Shown here piece after piece: positions 44,660 to 52,855 of a stretch of DNA of 64,000 nucleotides (its first letter is position 1; each line of letters starts with the position of its first letter). Source of the stretch: Hominiventricola filiformis. Lineage in GTDB: Bacteria; Bacillota; Clostridia; Lachnospirales; Lachnospiraceae. The stretch spans positions 62,001 to 126,000 of the forward strand of contig NZ_JAJEPS010000001.1 in the NCBI RefSeq assembly GCF_020686965.1. The letters are read 5' to 3'. A program made the translations under genes and the position numbers. The notes beneath the pieces were generated by a model. That model saw only the letters and a list, made by a program, of their open reading frames with translations, ran no database searches and was not told the origin of the DNA.

Positions 44660-45536
44660 GATTCAATTCCCCTTCAAACTGTTCCAGAATATACTCCCGC
44701 ACTCTGCTGACTGCAGGAGCAAAGACATCACCTCTTGCATAGGCCAGTACAATGGTTCTCTCCTCCTTTACCTCCAGCGGATAGATATCTACCGGAAACG
44801 GCATCTTTCTCATGACCAGCTCCGGAACCAGGCAGACACCATAACCGCCCATGACCAGGGAAATAGCGGACATGTCGTCCACAATGTAGCTTCCGCCACC
44901 GCCCGGGAGGCCGTATTTCGTCATAACGTTATTCACATCCGCATCACAGCCTTCCCGCTGTGTGACGAAATGCTGTTTTTTCAGCTCTTCGATTGTAATA
45001 TAACCCGGATGTTCCGTCTTAAAGTCCTTCGGCACCACACACACAATCCGATCTTTGTAGATCGGGTCATTGGCCAGTTCTCCCACGCTGGATGCAGACA
45101 GGAATCCCACGTCCACCACGCCGTCCTTCAGCCAGTGATAGACATCATCGTAAGTCCCCTGATAAATATCCAGCTGCACATTGGGGTATTCCTGTTCAAA
45201 CCCTTTCAGGAGACTTGGCATCCACTCCACGCATGCGCTGTTGAACACGCCGACCCGTACGACTCCTTTCTGAAGTCCATTGAACTGAGCCACTGCCTGA
45301 TGCAGATACTCATCGCTGTTCAGTACATTTTTTATGTAGGGAAACAGTTCCTTTCCATAATTTGTAAGATATACGCCCTGCTTGCTACGGATAAACAACG
45401 GAAATCCCAGCTCTGATTCCATTCCGGCCACTGCGTGACTGATTGCCGACGGTGTCAGCTGCAGCACCTGCGCAGCCTTCTGAAAGCTTTCCTGCTCCAC
45501 CACCGCCATAAATACCTGGTAAGACAGTAATGTCAT
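44649..45536 (-). CDS. LysR-family transcriptional regulator
   Basis: About 295 residues: N-terminal winged helix (YQVFMAVVEQESFQKAAQVLQ; TPSAISHAVAGMESELG) and the effector-binding domain from residue 90. The ATG at 45536 gives the usual LysR start (MTLLSYQVFM); two in-frame ATGs lie upstream but one overlaps the AAGGAG ribosome binding site. It overlaps the HAD gene and may control it. A TTTTCATT-N5-AATGAAAA repeat lies just upstream. Effector unknown. Confidence 0.88.
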   Translation of the reverse strand: MTLLSYQVFMAVVEQESFQKAAQVLQLTPSAISHAVAGMESELGFPLFIRSKQGVYLTNYGKELFPYIKNVLNSDEYLHQAVAQFNGLQKGVVRVGVFNSACVEWMPSLLKGFEQEYPNVQLDIYQGTYDDVYHWLKDGVVDVGFLSASSVGELANDPIYKDRIVCVVPKDFKTEHPGYITIEELKKQHFVTQREGCDADVNNVMTKYGLPGGGGSYIVDDMSAISLVMGGYGVCLVPELVMRKMPFPVDIYPLEVKEERTIVLAYARGDVFAPAVSRVREYILEQFEGELNHEV

Positions 45537-45559
45537 GATATATTCTTCTCCTTGAATCA

Positions 45560-45580
45560 TTTTCATTCTCAAAATGAAAA
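45560..45580. promoter_or_regulatory. Inverted repeat upstream of the LysR gene
   Basis: TTTTCATT (45560-45567), five bases, AATGAAAA (45573-45580). Position and symmetry suit an autoregulatory LysR operator, though T-rich repeats are common in this AT-rich gap. Confidence 0.35.
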
Positions 45581-45673
45581 TAATGAATTTTACTTATCTA
45601 TAAAACTATAATAAAATAAAAGCATAAAGTCAACAGTGGATATATCCTTTTGTTGTATAAATGTGTTTGCGAT

Positions 45674-45707
45674 GAAAAAAGGAAGGCAGTAATGCTTTCC
45701 TTTTTTC
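45674..45707. terminator. Terminator overlapping the stop of the 96-residue gene
   Basis: GAAAAAAGGAA (45674-45684) pairs with TTCCTTTTTTC (45697-45707), with an inner GCA/TGC pair. The right arm overlaps the stop codon of the minus-strand gene. A and T runs make it bidirectional. Confidence 0.75.
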
Positions 45708-45996
45708 ATTCCGGGAGACTGACCAGGCTTCGCCCTTCTCCCAGAATCCACTCATAAATCTCATCCAGTCCTTCTTCCGAAAAAGGAAAGTCTCTCGTCA
45801 CCTTCTGTTCATCCGGCGTATGCTTTAAGGCAAAAGGTTCCGGCCAGAGAATTACCCTCAGTACCAGCTTTTCCTCCTCTGCGCCTTCTTCCCTCGTATC
45901 CGTCTTCCCAATCCAGAACCGAAGTCCCCGGTCTGATCCGGTAAAGGCTTCTTTCTTATAAAAAGGAAGATGAAACAGATCAATCCGGTCTATCAT
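45706..45996 (-). CDS. Hypothetical protein (96 residues)
   Basis: Small acidic soluble protein with no motif I recognise (contains RVILWPEPFALKHTPDEQ). It is translationally coupled to the preceding DUF3298-like membrane protein by a 4-bp ATGA overlap and ends in a terminator, so it is probably a real gene of that two-gene unit. Function unknown. Confidence 0.65.
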   Translation of the reverse strand: MIDRIDLFHLPFYKKEAFTGSDRGLRFWIGKTDTREEGAEEEKLVLRVILWPEPFALKHTPDEQKVTRDFPFSEEGLDEIYEWILGEGRSLVSLPE

Positions 45997-46835
45997 AGCG
46001 AATTCTCCTTAAACGTCACCGTCACCCATCCGTCATCTGTGTTTACTCCCACTTCGGTTCCCACCGGTGTCAGAAACACCACACGTTTCTCATCATCAGA
46101 AAGAATTTTCAGCAGTTCTTCGTCAGACATATCATCCAGCCAAGTAATACTTCCATTTTGTTTGGAATTCTGTACCCGGAATCTGGTCACCAGCGTATCA
46201 TCCACTTCCAGAAGAGTACTGTTTGGAATCTCTGTTCCGGTAGTCATATCCATATTCAGCGCATCCAGTCCATAATAATCATTTTTCCCGGACACTTTAT
46301 ATTTGCAGACCAGGCTTAAGCGGTCTTCTTCCATGAGAGTAACATAGACCACCGTACTTACCACAGCCCTGTCCTCCGTATAGCTGCCATCATACCGATG
46401 AATCATCTCCCTTACTTTCCCATTGATGGATTCCAGCAGTTCCTCATGATCTCCTGAAAAAGTCGGGTAATACAGCGAAAGATAGGCATTTTCATCCGAA
46501 TCATGCGGATATGCCGTTTCCTGATGCCACTCCACCTGATAGCTTAATCCATCTGTTGTCGCATCTGTCAATTCCTCGTAATACTCATCATCCGCATCCG
46601 GTGTGTACAGATCGTAACCATAGTTGCTGCCATAATCATAGAAATCCTGCGGCAGTTCTGGCTGTGAGGATGATATAGAAGAAATATTTTTTACCGTGAC
46701 AAATATAATGATCCCCGTGAAGGTAAGTGCCAGTACCGCCAGTACAATGCAGATGATGAGCACTGCCTTTGCCCCCGCAGACATGCCTTTCTTCTTCGGC
46801 CCTGCTTCATATTCGTTTCTGCGTTCTTCTTCCAT
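45993..46835 (-). CDS. Membrane-anchored protein with RsiV/DUF3298-like extracellular domain
   Basis: A 280-residue protein with a short Lys-rich cytoplasmic N terminus, one transmembrane helix (about residues 22-46) and an extracellular domain (residues 90-280) that resembles DUF3298 proteins (TDDGWVTVTFKENSL at the end; two structural blocks around YLSLYYPTFSGDHEELLESI). There is no sigma factor beside it, unlike the RsiV pair in this window. It is 14 bp upstream of metA's stop and coupled to the 96-residue gene downstream. Role unknown. Confidence 0.65.
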   Translation of the reverse strand: MEEERRNEYEAGPKKKGMSAGAKAVLIICIVLAVLALTFTGIIIFVTVKNISSISSSQPELPQDFYDYGSNYGYDLYTPDADDEYYEELTDATTDGLSYQVEWHQETAYPHDSDENAYLSLYYPTFSGDHEELLESINGKVREMIHRYDGSYTEDRAVVSTVVYVTLMEEDRLSLVCKYKVSGKNDYYGLDALNMDMTTGTEIPNSTLLEVDDTLVTRFRVQNSKQNGSITWLDDMSDEELLKILSDDEKRVVFLTPVGTEVGVNTDDGWVTVTFKENSL

Positions 46836-46849
46836 ACCGAAACCTCCTG

Positions 46850-47770
46850 TTATTCTTTATCGTCCTCCCATACATACGGAGTGAGCTGATAAACATAATA
46901 ATTGAGCCAGTTTGTGTACAATGTATTGGCATGGGCTCTCCACTGAAGAGCCGGACGCTGCGTATCGTCATCATTCGGGAAATAATTCTTCGGTACCTGA
47001 ATATCAAGACCCTTGTCCTTATCTCTTCTGTACTCTTTTCCCAGTGTTATCCGGTCATATTCCGGATGTCCCATAACAAAAATTTTCTTTCCGTTCTCCG
47101 CCATGCACAGGAACACACCTGCCTCCTCGGATTCTGCCATGATCTTCAGATCTTCACATGCCTCGATGGCTTCTTTCGGAATTGTCGTATGCCGGGAGTG
47201 GGGTGCTACAAAATAATCATCAAAGCCTCTCACCAACGGCTCCTTCCGATTCATGACACGGTGGGTGTAAAGTCCAAACAGTTTCTGCGGAAGCAGTACC
47301 TTCTCCAGACCATAATAATAATGAAGCGCTGCCTGCGCCCCCCAGCAGATATATAAGGTAGATGTCACATGAGACTCGCACCATGCAAAGATCTCTCGAA
47401 GCTCTGTCCAGTAATCCACTTCTTCGAATTTCATCTGTTCCACCGGTGCTCCAGTGATGATCAGTCCGTCAAATCTTTTTTTCCGTATCTCATCAAATGT
47501 CTGATAAAATTTGTTCAGATGACTCTTATCTGTATTCTTGGATTCATGGGTTTTCACCGTAATAAAAGTCACATCCACCTGCAGCGGTGTATTGGAAAAA
47601 CTTCTTAATAACTGAAGTTCCGTATCTTCTTTCAGCGGCATCAGATTCAGGATTCCCACCTTCAGCGGACGAATCTCCTGGCTTAACGCCCTGGTCTCAT
47701 CCATGACGAAGATATTTTCCTTCTCCAGTATTTCCTTTGCCGGTAAATCATTCTGTATTCTGATTGGCAT
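46850..47770 (-). CDS. metAA: Homoserine O-acetyltransferase (MetA type)
   Basis: First committed enzyme of methionine synthesis, 306 residues. The catalytic cysteine is Cys142 (LYICWGAQAALH). Residue 111 is glutamate (GAPVEQMKFEEVDYW); in this family Glu111 goes with acetyl-CoA and Gly111 with succinyl-CoA, so O-acetylhomoserine is the expected product despite the MetA fold. I see no S-box riboswitch in the 62-bp upstream gap. Confidence 0.93.
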   Translation of the reverse strand: MPIRIQNDLPAKEILEKENIFVMDETRALSQEIRPLKVGILNLMPLKEDTELQLLRSFSNTPLQVDVTFITVKTHESKNTDKSHLNKFYQTFDEIRKKRFDGLIITGAPVEQMKFEEVDYWTELREIFAWCESHVTSTLYICWGAQAALHYYYGLEKVLLPQKLFGLYTHRVMNRKEPLVRGFDDYFVAPHSRHTTIPKEAIEACEDLKIMAESEEAGVFLCMAENGKKIFVMGHPEYDRITLGKEYRRDKDKGLDIQVPKNYFPNDDDTQRPALQWRAHANTLYTNWLNYYVYQLTPYVWEDDKE

Positions 47771-47832
47771 ATTCTAATTCCTCTTCTCTTTTGATTCTTC
47801 CATCATATCACACTTCGGCAGCCTGCGCGAGT

Positions 47833-48072
47833 TCATTCTTCAATCTCCACTGTCACAGTCCAGTAACTCTCACTGGCTTCGATGGATTTTACTGTACCGT
47901 CAAATCGATGCAGTTTTTTCTTCGTATTATTTGACATGGCAATAGCGTCCTTGATCGTATAGTAATACATAATGCCCGCCATGGTATTCGCGGTATCTTC
48001 TTTCAGTTCTACATGATCACCGGCCTGTATTAGCCCATCCCGCTCCATGCGAAATTCCATCTCTCTGGCCAT
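47833..48072 (-). CDS. Hypothetical protein (79 residues)
   Basis: Small soluble protein (MAREMEFRMERDGLIQAGDH...) with no family I recognise. It has a GGGGGTGG ribosome binding site six bases before its ATG and overlaps the last 56 bases of the VanY-type gene in another frame. A later ATG at 48048 is possible. It lies between the peptidase and metA. Confidence 0.6.
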   Translation of the reverse strand: MAREMEFRMERDGLIQAGDHVELKEDTANTMAGIMYYYTIKDAIAMSNNTKKKLHRFDGTVKSIEASESYWTVTVEIEE

Positions 48073-49168
48073 CGTATGCCACCCCCAGAAATTCTTCCAG
48101 ACATAAATTCTGGTCCTTCATCAGTTTTGCCGCCGGTTTCCCCACATACCGAAGATGCCACGGTTCAGAAATAATTCCCGTAATCTCTGACTTTTCTTTC
48201 GGATACCTTATAATGTATCCATATTCCCATGCATGTTCATCCACCCACTGATATTCTTTGGTATTGCGGATACCTTCATCCAGCTTCTTGTAGCTGGGTG
48301 TCACAAAATCCACGGTCAGTCCCAGCTGATGTTCGCTGGTGCCCGGCACTGCCACAACTGTGCCGGCTTCCTTCACTGCTTTTTCATGGGAATAACCGCT
48401 GCTCTCCAGGCGTGCAATCTTATTTTTAAACAGATCCACCTGTTTTGCATAAGTACGGTAGGAAGATGTAACGTTGATATTTACTCCGTCTTTCTTTGCA
48501 TCATTTACCATCTCTGTCAGTTTTTCTGCTGCCAGAGGTTCCAGCTGATGCCCGTTACCAATGCTAACCAGATCAAGATCCAGTTCATCCCGCAGAATAT
48601 AATCCTTATTTAAAAGACTTAAGTATCCGTTGATAATAGCATCTTTTGCATCGGGCTCCAGTGAATTTTCAATATCTTTTTTCAGCTGTGCAGAGACAAC
48701 TGTCTTTTTCTCTTTTTTACTGTCGGTACTGTTTCCTGCACTGGTAGCGGGCTGCGGTTTCTGAGTACTCTCCGCTGCGCTTCCAGTATCCTGCTGCGGA
48801 GTAGTATTACTGTCCGCCGGAGTCTGTCCGGCAGCTGCCGCTGCCTGGGCCGCTGCTGCCGCCTGGGCTTCTGCTGCCGCCTGGGCTTCTGCTGCTGCCT
48901 GGGCTTCCGCTGCCGCCTGGGCTTCTGCTGCTGCCTGGGCTTCTGCTGCCGCCTGGGCTTCCGCTGCTGCCTGAGCCTCCGCTGCCGCCTGGGCTTCTGC
49001 TGCCGCCTGAGCCTCCGCTGCCGCCTGGGCGTCTGCTGCTGCCTGAGCCTCCGCTACCGCCTGGGCGTCAGCCGCCGTTACATTTATTGTTCCCGTACCG
49101 AACATAAGCGCTGCCGTAATCAGCAGCGCCACTTTTCTTTTTCCCAATTTGTAATTCATATTCCTCAT
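48017..49168 (-). CDS. D-alanyl-D-alanine carboxypeptidase (VanY type) with an alanine-rich repeat
   Basis: A 383-residue secreted peptidase: basic signal peptide (residues 1-32), an Ala/Gln/Glu repeat (33-113), a Ser/Thr linker and a VanY/peptidase M15B domain (about 195-360). The zinc and catalytic motifs are present: SSYRTYAKQ, SEHQLGLTVDF (His, Asp) and EPWHLRYVG (Glu, His). It trims the D-Ala from peptidoglycan stems. The repeat is probably a rigid helical spacer across the wall. No vancomycin-resistance genes are nearby. Confidence 0.88.
   Translation of the reverse strand: MRNMNYKLGKRKVALLITAALMFGTGTINVTAADAQAVAEAQAAADAQAAAEAQAAAEAQAAAEAQAAAEAQAAAEAQAAAEAQAAAEAQAAAEAQAAAEAQAAAAAQAAAAAGQTPADSNTTPQQDTGSAAESTQKPQPATSAGNSTDSKKEKKTVVSAQLKKDIENSLEPDAKDAIINGYLSLLNKDYILRDELDLDLVSIGNGHQLEPLAAEKLTEMVNDAKKDGVNINVTSSYRTYAKQVDLFKNKIARLESSGYSHEKAVKEAGTVVAVPGTSEHQLGLTVDFVTPSYKKLDEGIRNTKEYQWVDEHAWEYGYIIRYPKEKSEITGIISEPWHLRYVGKPAAKLMKDQNLCLEEFLGVAYDGQRDGISHGAGWANTGR
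48829..49072 (-). repeat. Imperfect 18-bp tandem repeat encoding AAAEAQ units
   Basis: About 13 copies of an 18-bp unit that encodes AAAEAQ (with AVAEAQ, AAADAQ and AAAAAQ variants) at residues 33-113 of the VanY-type protein. Unit length is a multiple of three, so copy-number change by slippage or recombination would keep the frame. Confidence 0.85.
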
Positions 49169-49203
49169 CTGTCCCTGTATCTATTTCTATCTTCTCTTTT
49201 CGC

Positions 49204-49869
49204 CTAGCAGCAGAACATGCCTCCTCTGCCTCCAAAACAGCAGAGATTACACATCATATTTGCCAGACACAGTTTACAGCAGAAATCATTTCCCATGACC
49301 TGCATGCCGCCATACGGTGTACTCATCTGGTCATACCATCCTCCGCCGCCCTGCAGCCGAGAAACCAGTGCCTGGTATTCCATTCTTCCCGGCTCCATGG
49401 CTGCCGCCTGTTTTGCATGCTCCAGCGCCACTACATTATTACCGAGACCATTATTGGCAATAGCACTCAGATAATACCACTGTGCATTCTTCTGCTCCAT
49501 TCCGGAAAGTACGTTTAATGCCTCATTATAACGTCCTGCCCGGATATAATTCATGGCTGCATTCAAATGCATGGTATATTCATCAGTACTTCCTGTCGTT
49601 CCACCGGAACCATATCCTGCTCCGCCATATCCATAGCCTCCATAGCCGTTGGTACTTCCGTAACCGGAATAGCCTTGCTCCTTTTCCTTCATGATCTGGT
49701 CATAAGCCGCCTGCACTTGTTTAAACTTTTCTTCCGCCTGTGCAGCATTCGGATTATTAATATTGGCATCCGGGTGATATCTTCTGCTTAAGTTCCGGTA
49801 TGCTTTCTTTATCTCCTCGTCCGAAGCGCCCCTTTTAAGTCCGAGCACTTCATATGGATCTGTCATCAT
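49204..49869 (-). CDS. DnaJ-domain protein with TPR-like middle and Cys-rich tail
   Basis: About 221 residues: J domain (MTDPYEVLGLKRGASDEEIK; HPD motif in RRYHPDANI), a Gly/Tyr-rich linker (GYGGYGYGGAGYGSGG), a TPR-like segment (AAMNYIRAGRYNEALNVLSGM) and a C terminus with eight cysteines in about 28 residues (FCCKLCLANMMCNLCCFG...MFCC). The start ATG at 49869 overlaps the TGA of the DUF5685 gene. It should recruit an Hsp70 through the J domain; the Cys cluster may bind metal. This DnaJ-DUF5685 pair is not a classical dnaK operon. Confidence 0.82.
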   Translation of the reverse strand: MMTDPYEVLGLKRGASDEEIKKAYRNLSRRYHPDANINNPNAAQAEEKFKQVQAAYDQIMKEKEQGYSGYGSTNGYGGYGYGGAGYGSGGTTGSTDEYTMHLNAAMNYIRAGRYNEALNVLSGMEQKNAQWYYLSAIANNGLGNNVVALEHAKQAAAMEPGRMEYQALVSRLQGGGGWYDQMSTPYGGMQVMGNDFCCKLCLANMMCNLCCFGGRGGMFCC

Positions 49870-50705
49870 GCTTCTTTCTTTGTTTCCTTTCTTCTGCACC
49901 GGATCTGACCATATCTTGTCCATACTCCAGCATATAAAATATTACGCAGAATCTCCGCATCTTCCAGAATCGGAAGCTGCTCAAATACTTTTGATGTCTC
50001 CGCCATCATCATTTTCAGAATCTGCTGGCAGTCCTGTTCAAAAGTTTCTTTCTTATATAATTCTGTAAAAGGATTGTATCGTCCCTGTTTCAGATCTTCT
50101 TCTATATCTTCATAGGCATCCATCAGATAAATGAATTTTCCGAAATAAAATCCCATACGCCGCAGTTTCTCTGCCCATTCATCTTCCGCGTACACGAACA
50201 ATTCTGCCATAATTGCTCCAAAAAATCCAGCAGTTTTATCAATATCGTACTGTTTTTCTTTTTCATACGCGGAAAGTGCCGCCAGATTATCTCTGAGGCA
50301 TCTGCTCTGTCTCTCGTATCTTTCGGCAAGCTTCTTTACGTTTCCTTTTAATGCCTGTCCAAACAGACAGGCTGTCAGTTTCCGTTCATCCTGCCAGTCA
50401 TCCAGACATTTATAATAGGTAAGAAGAACATTCATATCCGCCGCATAGTCAAAATACCGGTTTTCCCGGTAAAAATGCTTTTCCACAGGATGGGCAATAC
50501 AGCGCGCACTCTTTGTCACCGTCTCCGGTTCATAAAGACCTGTCAGAAGCAGCGCCAGAAATGTCATATCGAAGCTTAAAGTCAGCTGTCCGATTCTCCC
50601 GCTCTGTTTCTTCAGGCTGTGGCAAAGTCCACAGTAACTGGCACGATAGGTTTCATATTCCCTTACTTTCAGTTCCGGCTTATGTACCACAATGTATCCG
50701 AACAT
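49866..50705 (-). CDS. DUF5685 protein with two Asp-rich motifs
   Basis: A 279-residue mainly helical protein that I recognise as DUF5685 (MFGYIVVHKPELKVREYETY; YCGLCHSLKK). C25xxC28 plus Cys69 may bind metal. Residues 102-107 read DDWQDE and residues 196-204 read DAYEDIEED followed by GRYNPF. The spacing and wording of these two motifs recall the paired Asp-rich motifs of squalene/phytoene synthases, but this is my inference. It is coupled to the downstream DnaJ gene (start/stop overlap) and is 8 bp after a zinc-ribbon membrane protein. Function unknown. Confidence 0.75.
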   Translation of the reverse strand: MFGYIVVHKPELKVREYETYRASYCGLCHSLKKQSGRIGQLTLSFDMTFLALLLTGLYEPETVTKSARCIAHPVEKHFYRENRYFDYAADMNVLLTYYKCLDDWQDERKLTACLFGQALKGNVKKLAERYERQSRCLRDNLAALSAYEKEKQYDIDKTAGFFGAIMAELFVYAEDEWAEKLRRMGFYFGKFIYLMDAYEDIEEDLKQGRYNPFTELYKKETFEQDCQQILKMMMAETSKVFEQLPILEDAEILRNILYAGVWTRYGQIRCRRKETKKEA

Positions 50706-50713
50706 GAATTTTC

Positions 50714-51109
50714 CTAACTCCTCTTCTGAAACTCATGATGACACTTCGGGCAGCGGATCATAATCTTACCTTTTCCCTTCGGAATCCGGATCTTCTGTCT
50801 GCATTTCGGACAGGTATAAATATGGTGATATTTACGCTCTTCCATCAGTTTCTTCTGCTGATCAAACCAGTAACGGATTTTTGCTGTTGCCTGCAGATAT
50901 CTCTGATTTTCCGCATAACGGGCGCTGTGATTTTTGGATAACACACGATACATGGCATATACCAGGATTAATGTTACCGCAAAGCTCAGCAACTGACTTT
51001 TGAAAAACCAGTTAATCACAATCCCAATCAGCGCAACCCAGAAAAGGAATTTATAGAAATCATCCGTTCCATATCTTCCCTGCATAAATCGATAGATTTT
51101 GTCTCTCAT
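50714..51109 (-). CDS. Membrane protein with C-terminal zinc ribbon
   Basis: A 131-residue protein with two closely spaced transmembrane segments (about residues 20-55) and a cytoplasmic zinc ribbon near the end (CPKC, then CPKC 17 residues later). First gene of the zinc-ribbon/DUF5685/DnaJ cluster. Function unknown; the cluster suggests that the three proteins act together. Confidence 0.72.
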   Translation of the reverse strand: MRDKIYRFMQGRYGTDDFYKFLFWVALIGIVINWFFKSQLLSFAVTLILVYAMYRVLSKNHSARYAENQRYLQATAKIRYWFDQQKKLMEERKYHHIYTCPKCRQKIRIPKGKGKIMIRCPKCHHEFQKRS

Positions 51110-51251
51110 ACTGCCAAAACTCCTCTTTTACCCTTTTTAATATATATATTTACAATCTGCATATAAATCCATTGTAAACAAAGACCGTGAAAAAACAATG
51201 AAAAAATTATGAAATTTTCTAAAGAGTTGCGGTTCACACGTCTAAATCAGT

Positions 51252-51396
51252 CAGTTGGAAGTGATAGGCTGCGAGCGGAACCGCTCGCGCTAAGTCCTCG
51301 ATCCAGCGGTACTAAGCTTCGAACATCGTCTTTGACTTGTTCTCAGCAAGTACCGGGACTGCGGACGTTCCTTTCGCAGCCTATCACTTCCAACTG
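51252..51396. repeat. Structured intergenic repeat, copy A
   Basis: A 145-bp element closed by a perfect 23-bp inverted repeat (51252-51274 with 51374-51396). Inside are a GCGAGCG-GAAC-CGCTCGC hairpin, a CGGTACT/AGTACCG helix flanked by CAG/CTG, and a variable central tip. A 43-bp block (51273-51315) and a 28-bp block (51348-51375) are identical to copy B at 53466-53607, whereas the outer stems differ but stay fully paired. It could be a structured RNA or a hairpin-type mobile element (MITE-like). No open reading frame. Confidence 0.85.
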
Positions 51397-51423
51397 CCCA
51401 ATTCATATCTATGAACTGTAGCT

Positions 51424-52269
51424 TTAAAAACTCCTTGCAAAAAACTCTCGGACCGCTTCCATCTTTGCCTGTGCGTCCGCATATCCCAACTGATAGACAC
51501 TCATAACTTTCTCCGGACGTTTGTCCATTCGTCCAATGTCCGGATCACAGCTTGGCCGGATGACCAGAATCTCCCCCGCCTCTTCCAAGCGGTCAATCTC
51601 ATCCATCGTATCATTATAATGTTGATAACGCTCCTTCATAGCTTCCACAAAAGCCGGATACTTCCGGTAAATTCTTCCTGCCAATGCCATGGAAGAGGGT
51701 TTCTTCCGATAGCCTTTCTGCCGGGTCAGTACCACGATATTTTTCTCATAGCCAAGTTTTCGGAACGCATCGAGAGGCACGCTGTCTGCCACACCGCCAT
51801 CCAGAAGCTTCATGCCGCCCACTTCCACAATCTGGGACACCAGCGGCATGGAAGCAGATGCCCGCATATAGTCGATCTCATCCATGTTGTCCATACGGAT
51901 ATATTCTGCTTTTCCAGTCTCCACATTGGTACAGGTCACATAAAAGGTGATCGGTGACTCTTCAAAAGCCTTCCGGTCAAAGATATCCAGCTTATCCGGA
52001 AGTTCATGATAGCAGAACTCTGTCTCTACCAGATTACCCGTCTTCAGAAGTGATCGGAAACTCATAAACCGGGGATCTTTCATATATTTCAAATAATAAC
52101 GGATGCTGCGCCCGTGCTGTCCGGATACATAAGAGCATCCATGAACCGCACCTGCGGATACGCCGATCACGCCATCCACTTTGATGTCCTGCTCCAGAAA
52201 TGCATCCAGCACGCCTGCCGTATAGATGCCTCGCATGGCGCCGCCTTCCAGTACCAGTCCTGTTTTCAT
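51424..52269 (-). CDS. Patatin-like phospholipase family protein
   Basis: A 281-residue serine hydrolase with the oxyanion motif GGAMRGIYTAGVL, nucleophile elbow GVSAG (near residue 40) and DGG dyad motif (LLDGGVADSVPLDAF). It likely cleaves an acyl ester of a lipid. No signal peptide. It is 25 bp downstream of the chromate transporter pair on the same strand, all between the two structured repeat copies. Substrate unknown. Confidence 0.9.
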   Translation of the reverse strand: MKTGLVLEGGAMRGIYTAGVLDAFLEQDIKVDGVIGVSAGAVHGCSYVSGQHGRSIRYYLKYMKDPRFMSFRSLLKTGNLVETEFCYHELPDKLDIFDRKAFEESPITFYVTCTNVETGKAEYIRMDNMDEIDYMRASASMPLVSQIVEVGGMKLLDGGVADSVPLDAFRKLGYEKNIVVLTRQKGYRKKPSSMALAGRIYRKYPAFVEAMKERYQHYNDTMDEIDRLEEAGEILVIRPSCDPDIGRMDKRPEKVMSVYQLGYADAQAKMEAVREFFARSF

Positions 52270-52294
52270 ACTCTGACTCCTCCTTACTATCTGT

Positions 52295-52855
52295 CTATAT
52301 TCCCATCAACATCATTATATATCCGTAAATCACCTGCATGACACCTGCCAGTACCATCACCAGAATGGGGTTCCATTTCTTCCTGAGCAATACCAGACAA
52401 ATAGCAAAAATCACTGCCATCTGCAGTTTTATTCTGCCTTGTCCACCGATGTTCAACGCAGACACCATGATATCCACACCTGCAGACGCAATGAGCGCCA
52501 CGACTGCCGGACGAAGACCTTTTAACACGCCCTGCAGCAGATCCATGGAACGATATTTGAGATATAACTTTGCAATCAATGATACCAAAATACAGGACGG
52601 AAGCACACATCCCAGCGTACATACCACTGCTCCCGGAATTCCTGCCACTTTTAACCCTACGAATGTAGCTGAATTGACGGCAATGGGACCAGGGGTCATC
52701 TGGGAAATGGTAATGAGATCCGTAAATTCCGACAACTGAAGCCAGCCATTTGCCTCCACCACCTGATGACGAATGAGTGGGAGGGCTGCATAGCCGCCTC
52801 CGAAGCTGAATGCCCCGATCTGGAGAAAGCTCAAAAATAAACGTAAATAAATCAT
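52295..52855 (-). CDS. Chromate transporter, short form subunit 2
   Basis: A 186-residue membrane protein of the CHR family (SFGGGYAALPLIRHQVVEANGWL; SQMTPGPIAVNSATFVG). Short-chain CHR proteins are encoded in pairs with opposite topology that together equal one full ChrA. It overlaps its partner by four bases. The substrate in gut anaerobes may be an anion other than chromate. Confidence 0.9.
   Translation of the reverse strand: MIYLRLFLSFLQIGAFSFGGGYAALPLIRHQVVEANGWLQLSEFTDLITISQMTPGPIAVNSATFVGLKVAGIPGAVVCTLGCVLPSCILVSLIAKLYLKYRSMDLLQGVLKGLRPAVVALIASAGVDIMVSALNIGGQGRIKLQMAVIFAICLVLLRKKWNPILVMVLAGVMQVIYGYIMMLMGI

Noticed and set aside
51424..52269. CBASS-type patatin effector
   Set aside because: No cyclase or other CBASS gene is adjacent; the protein looks like an ordinary YjjU/RssA-type patatin.
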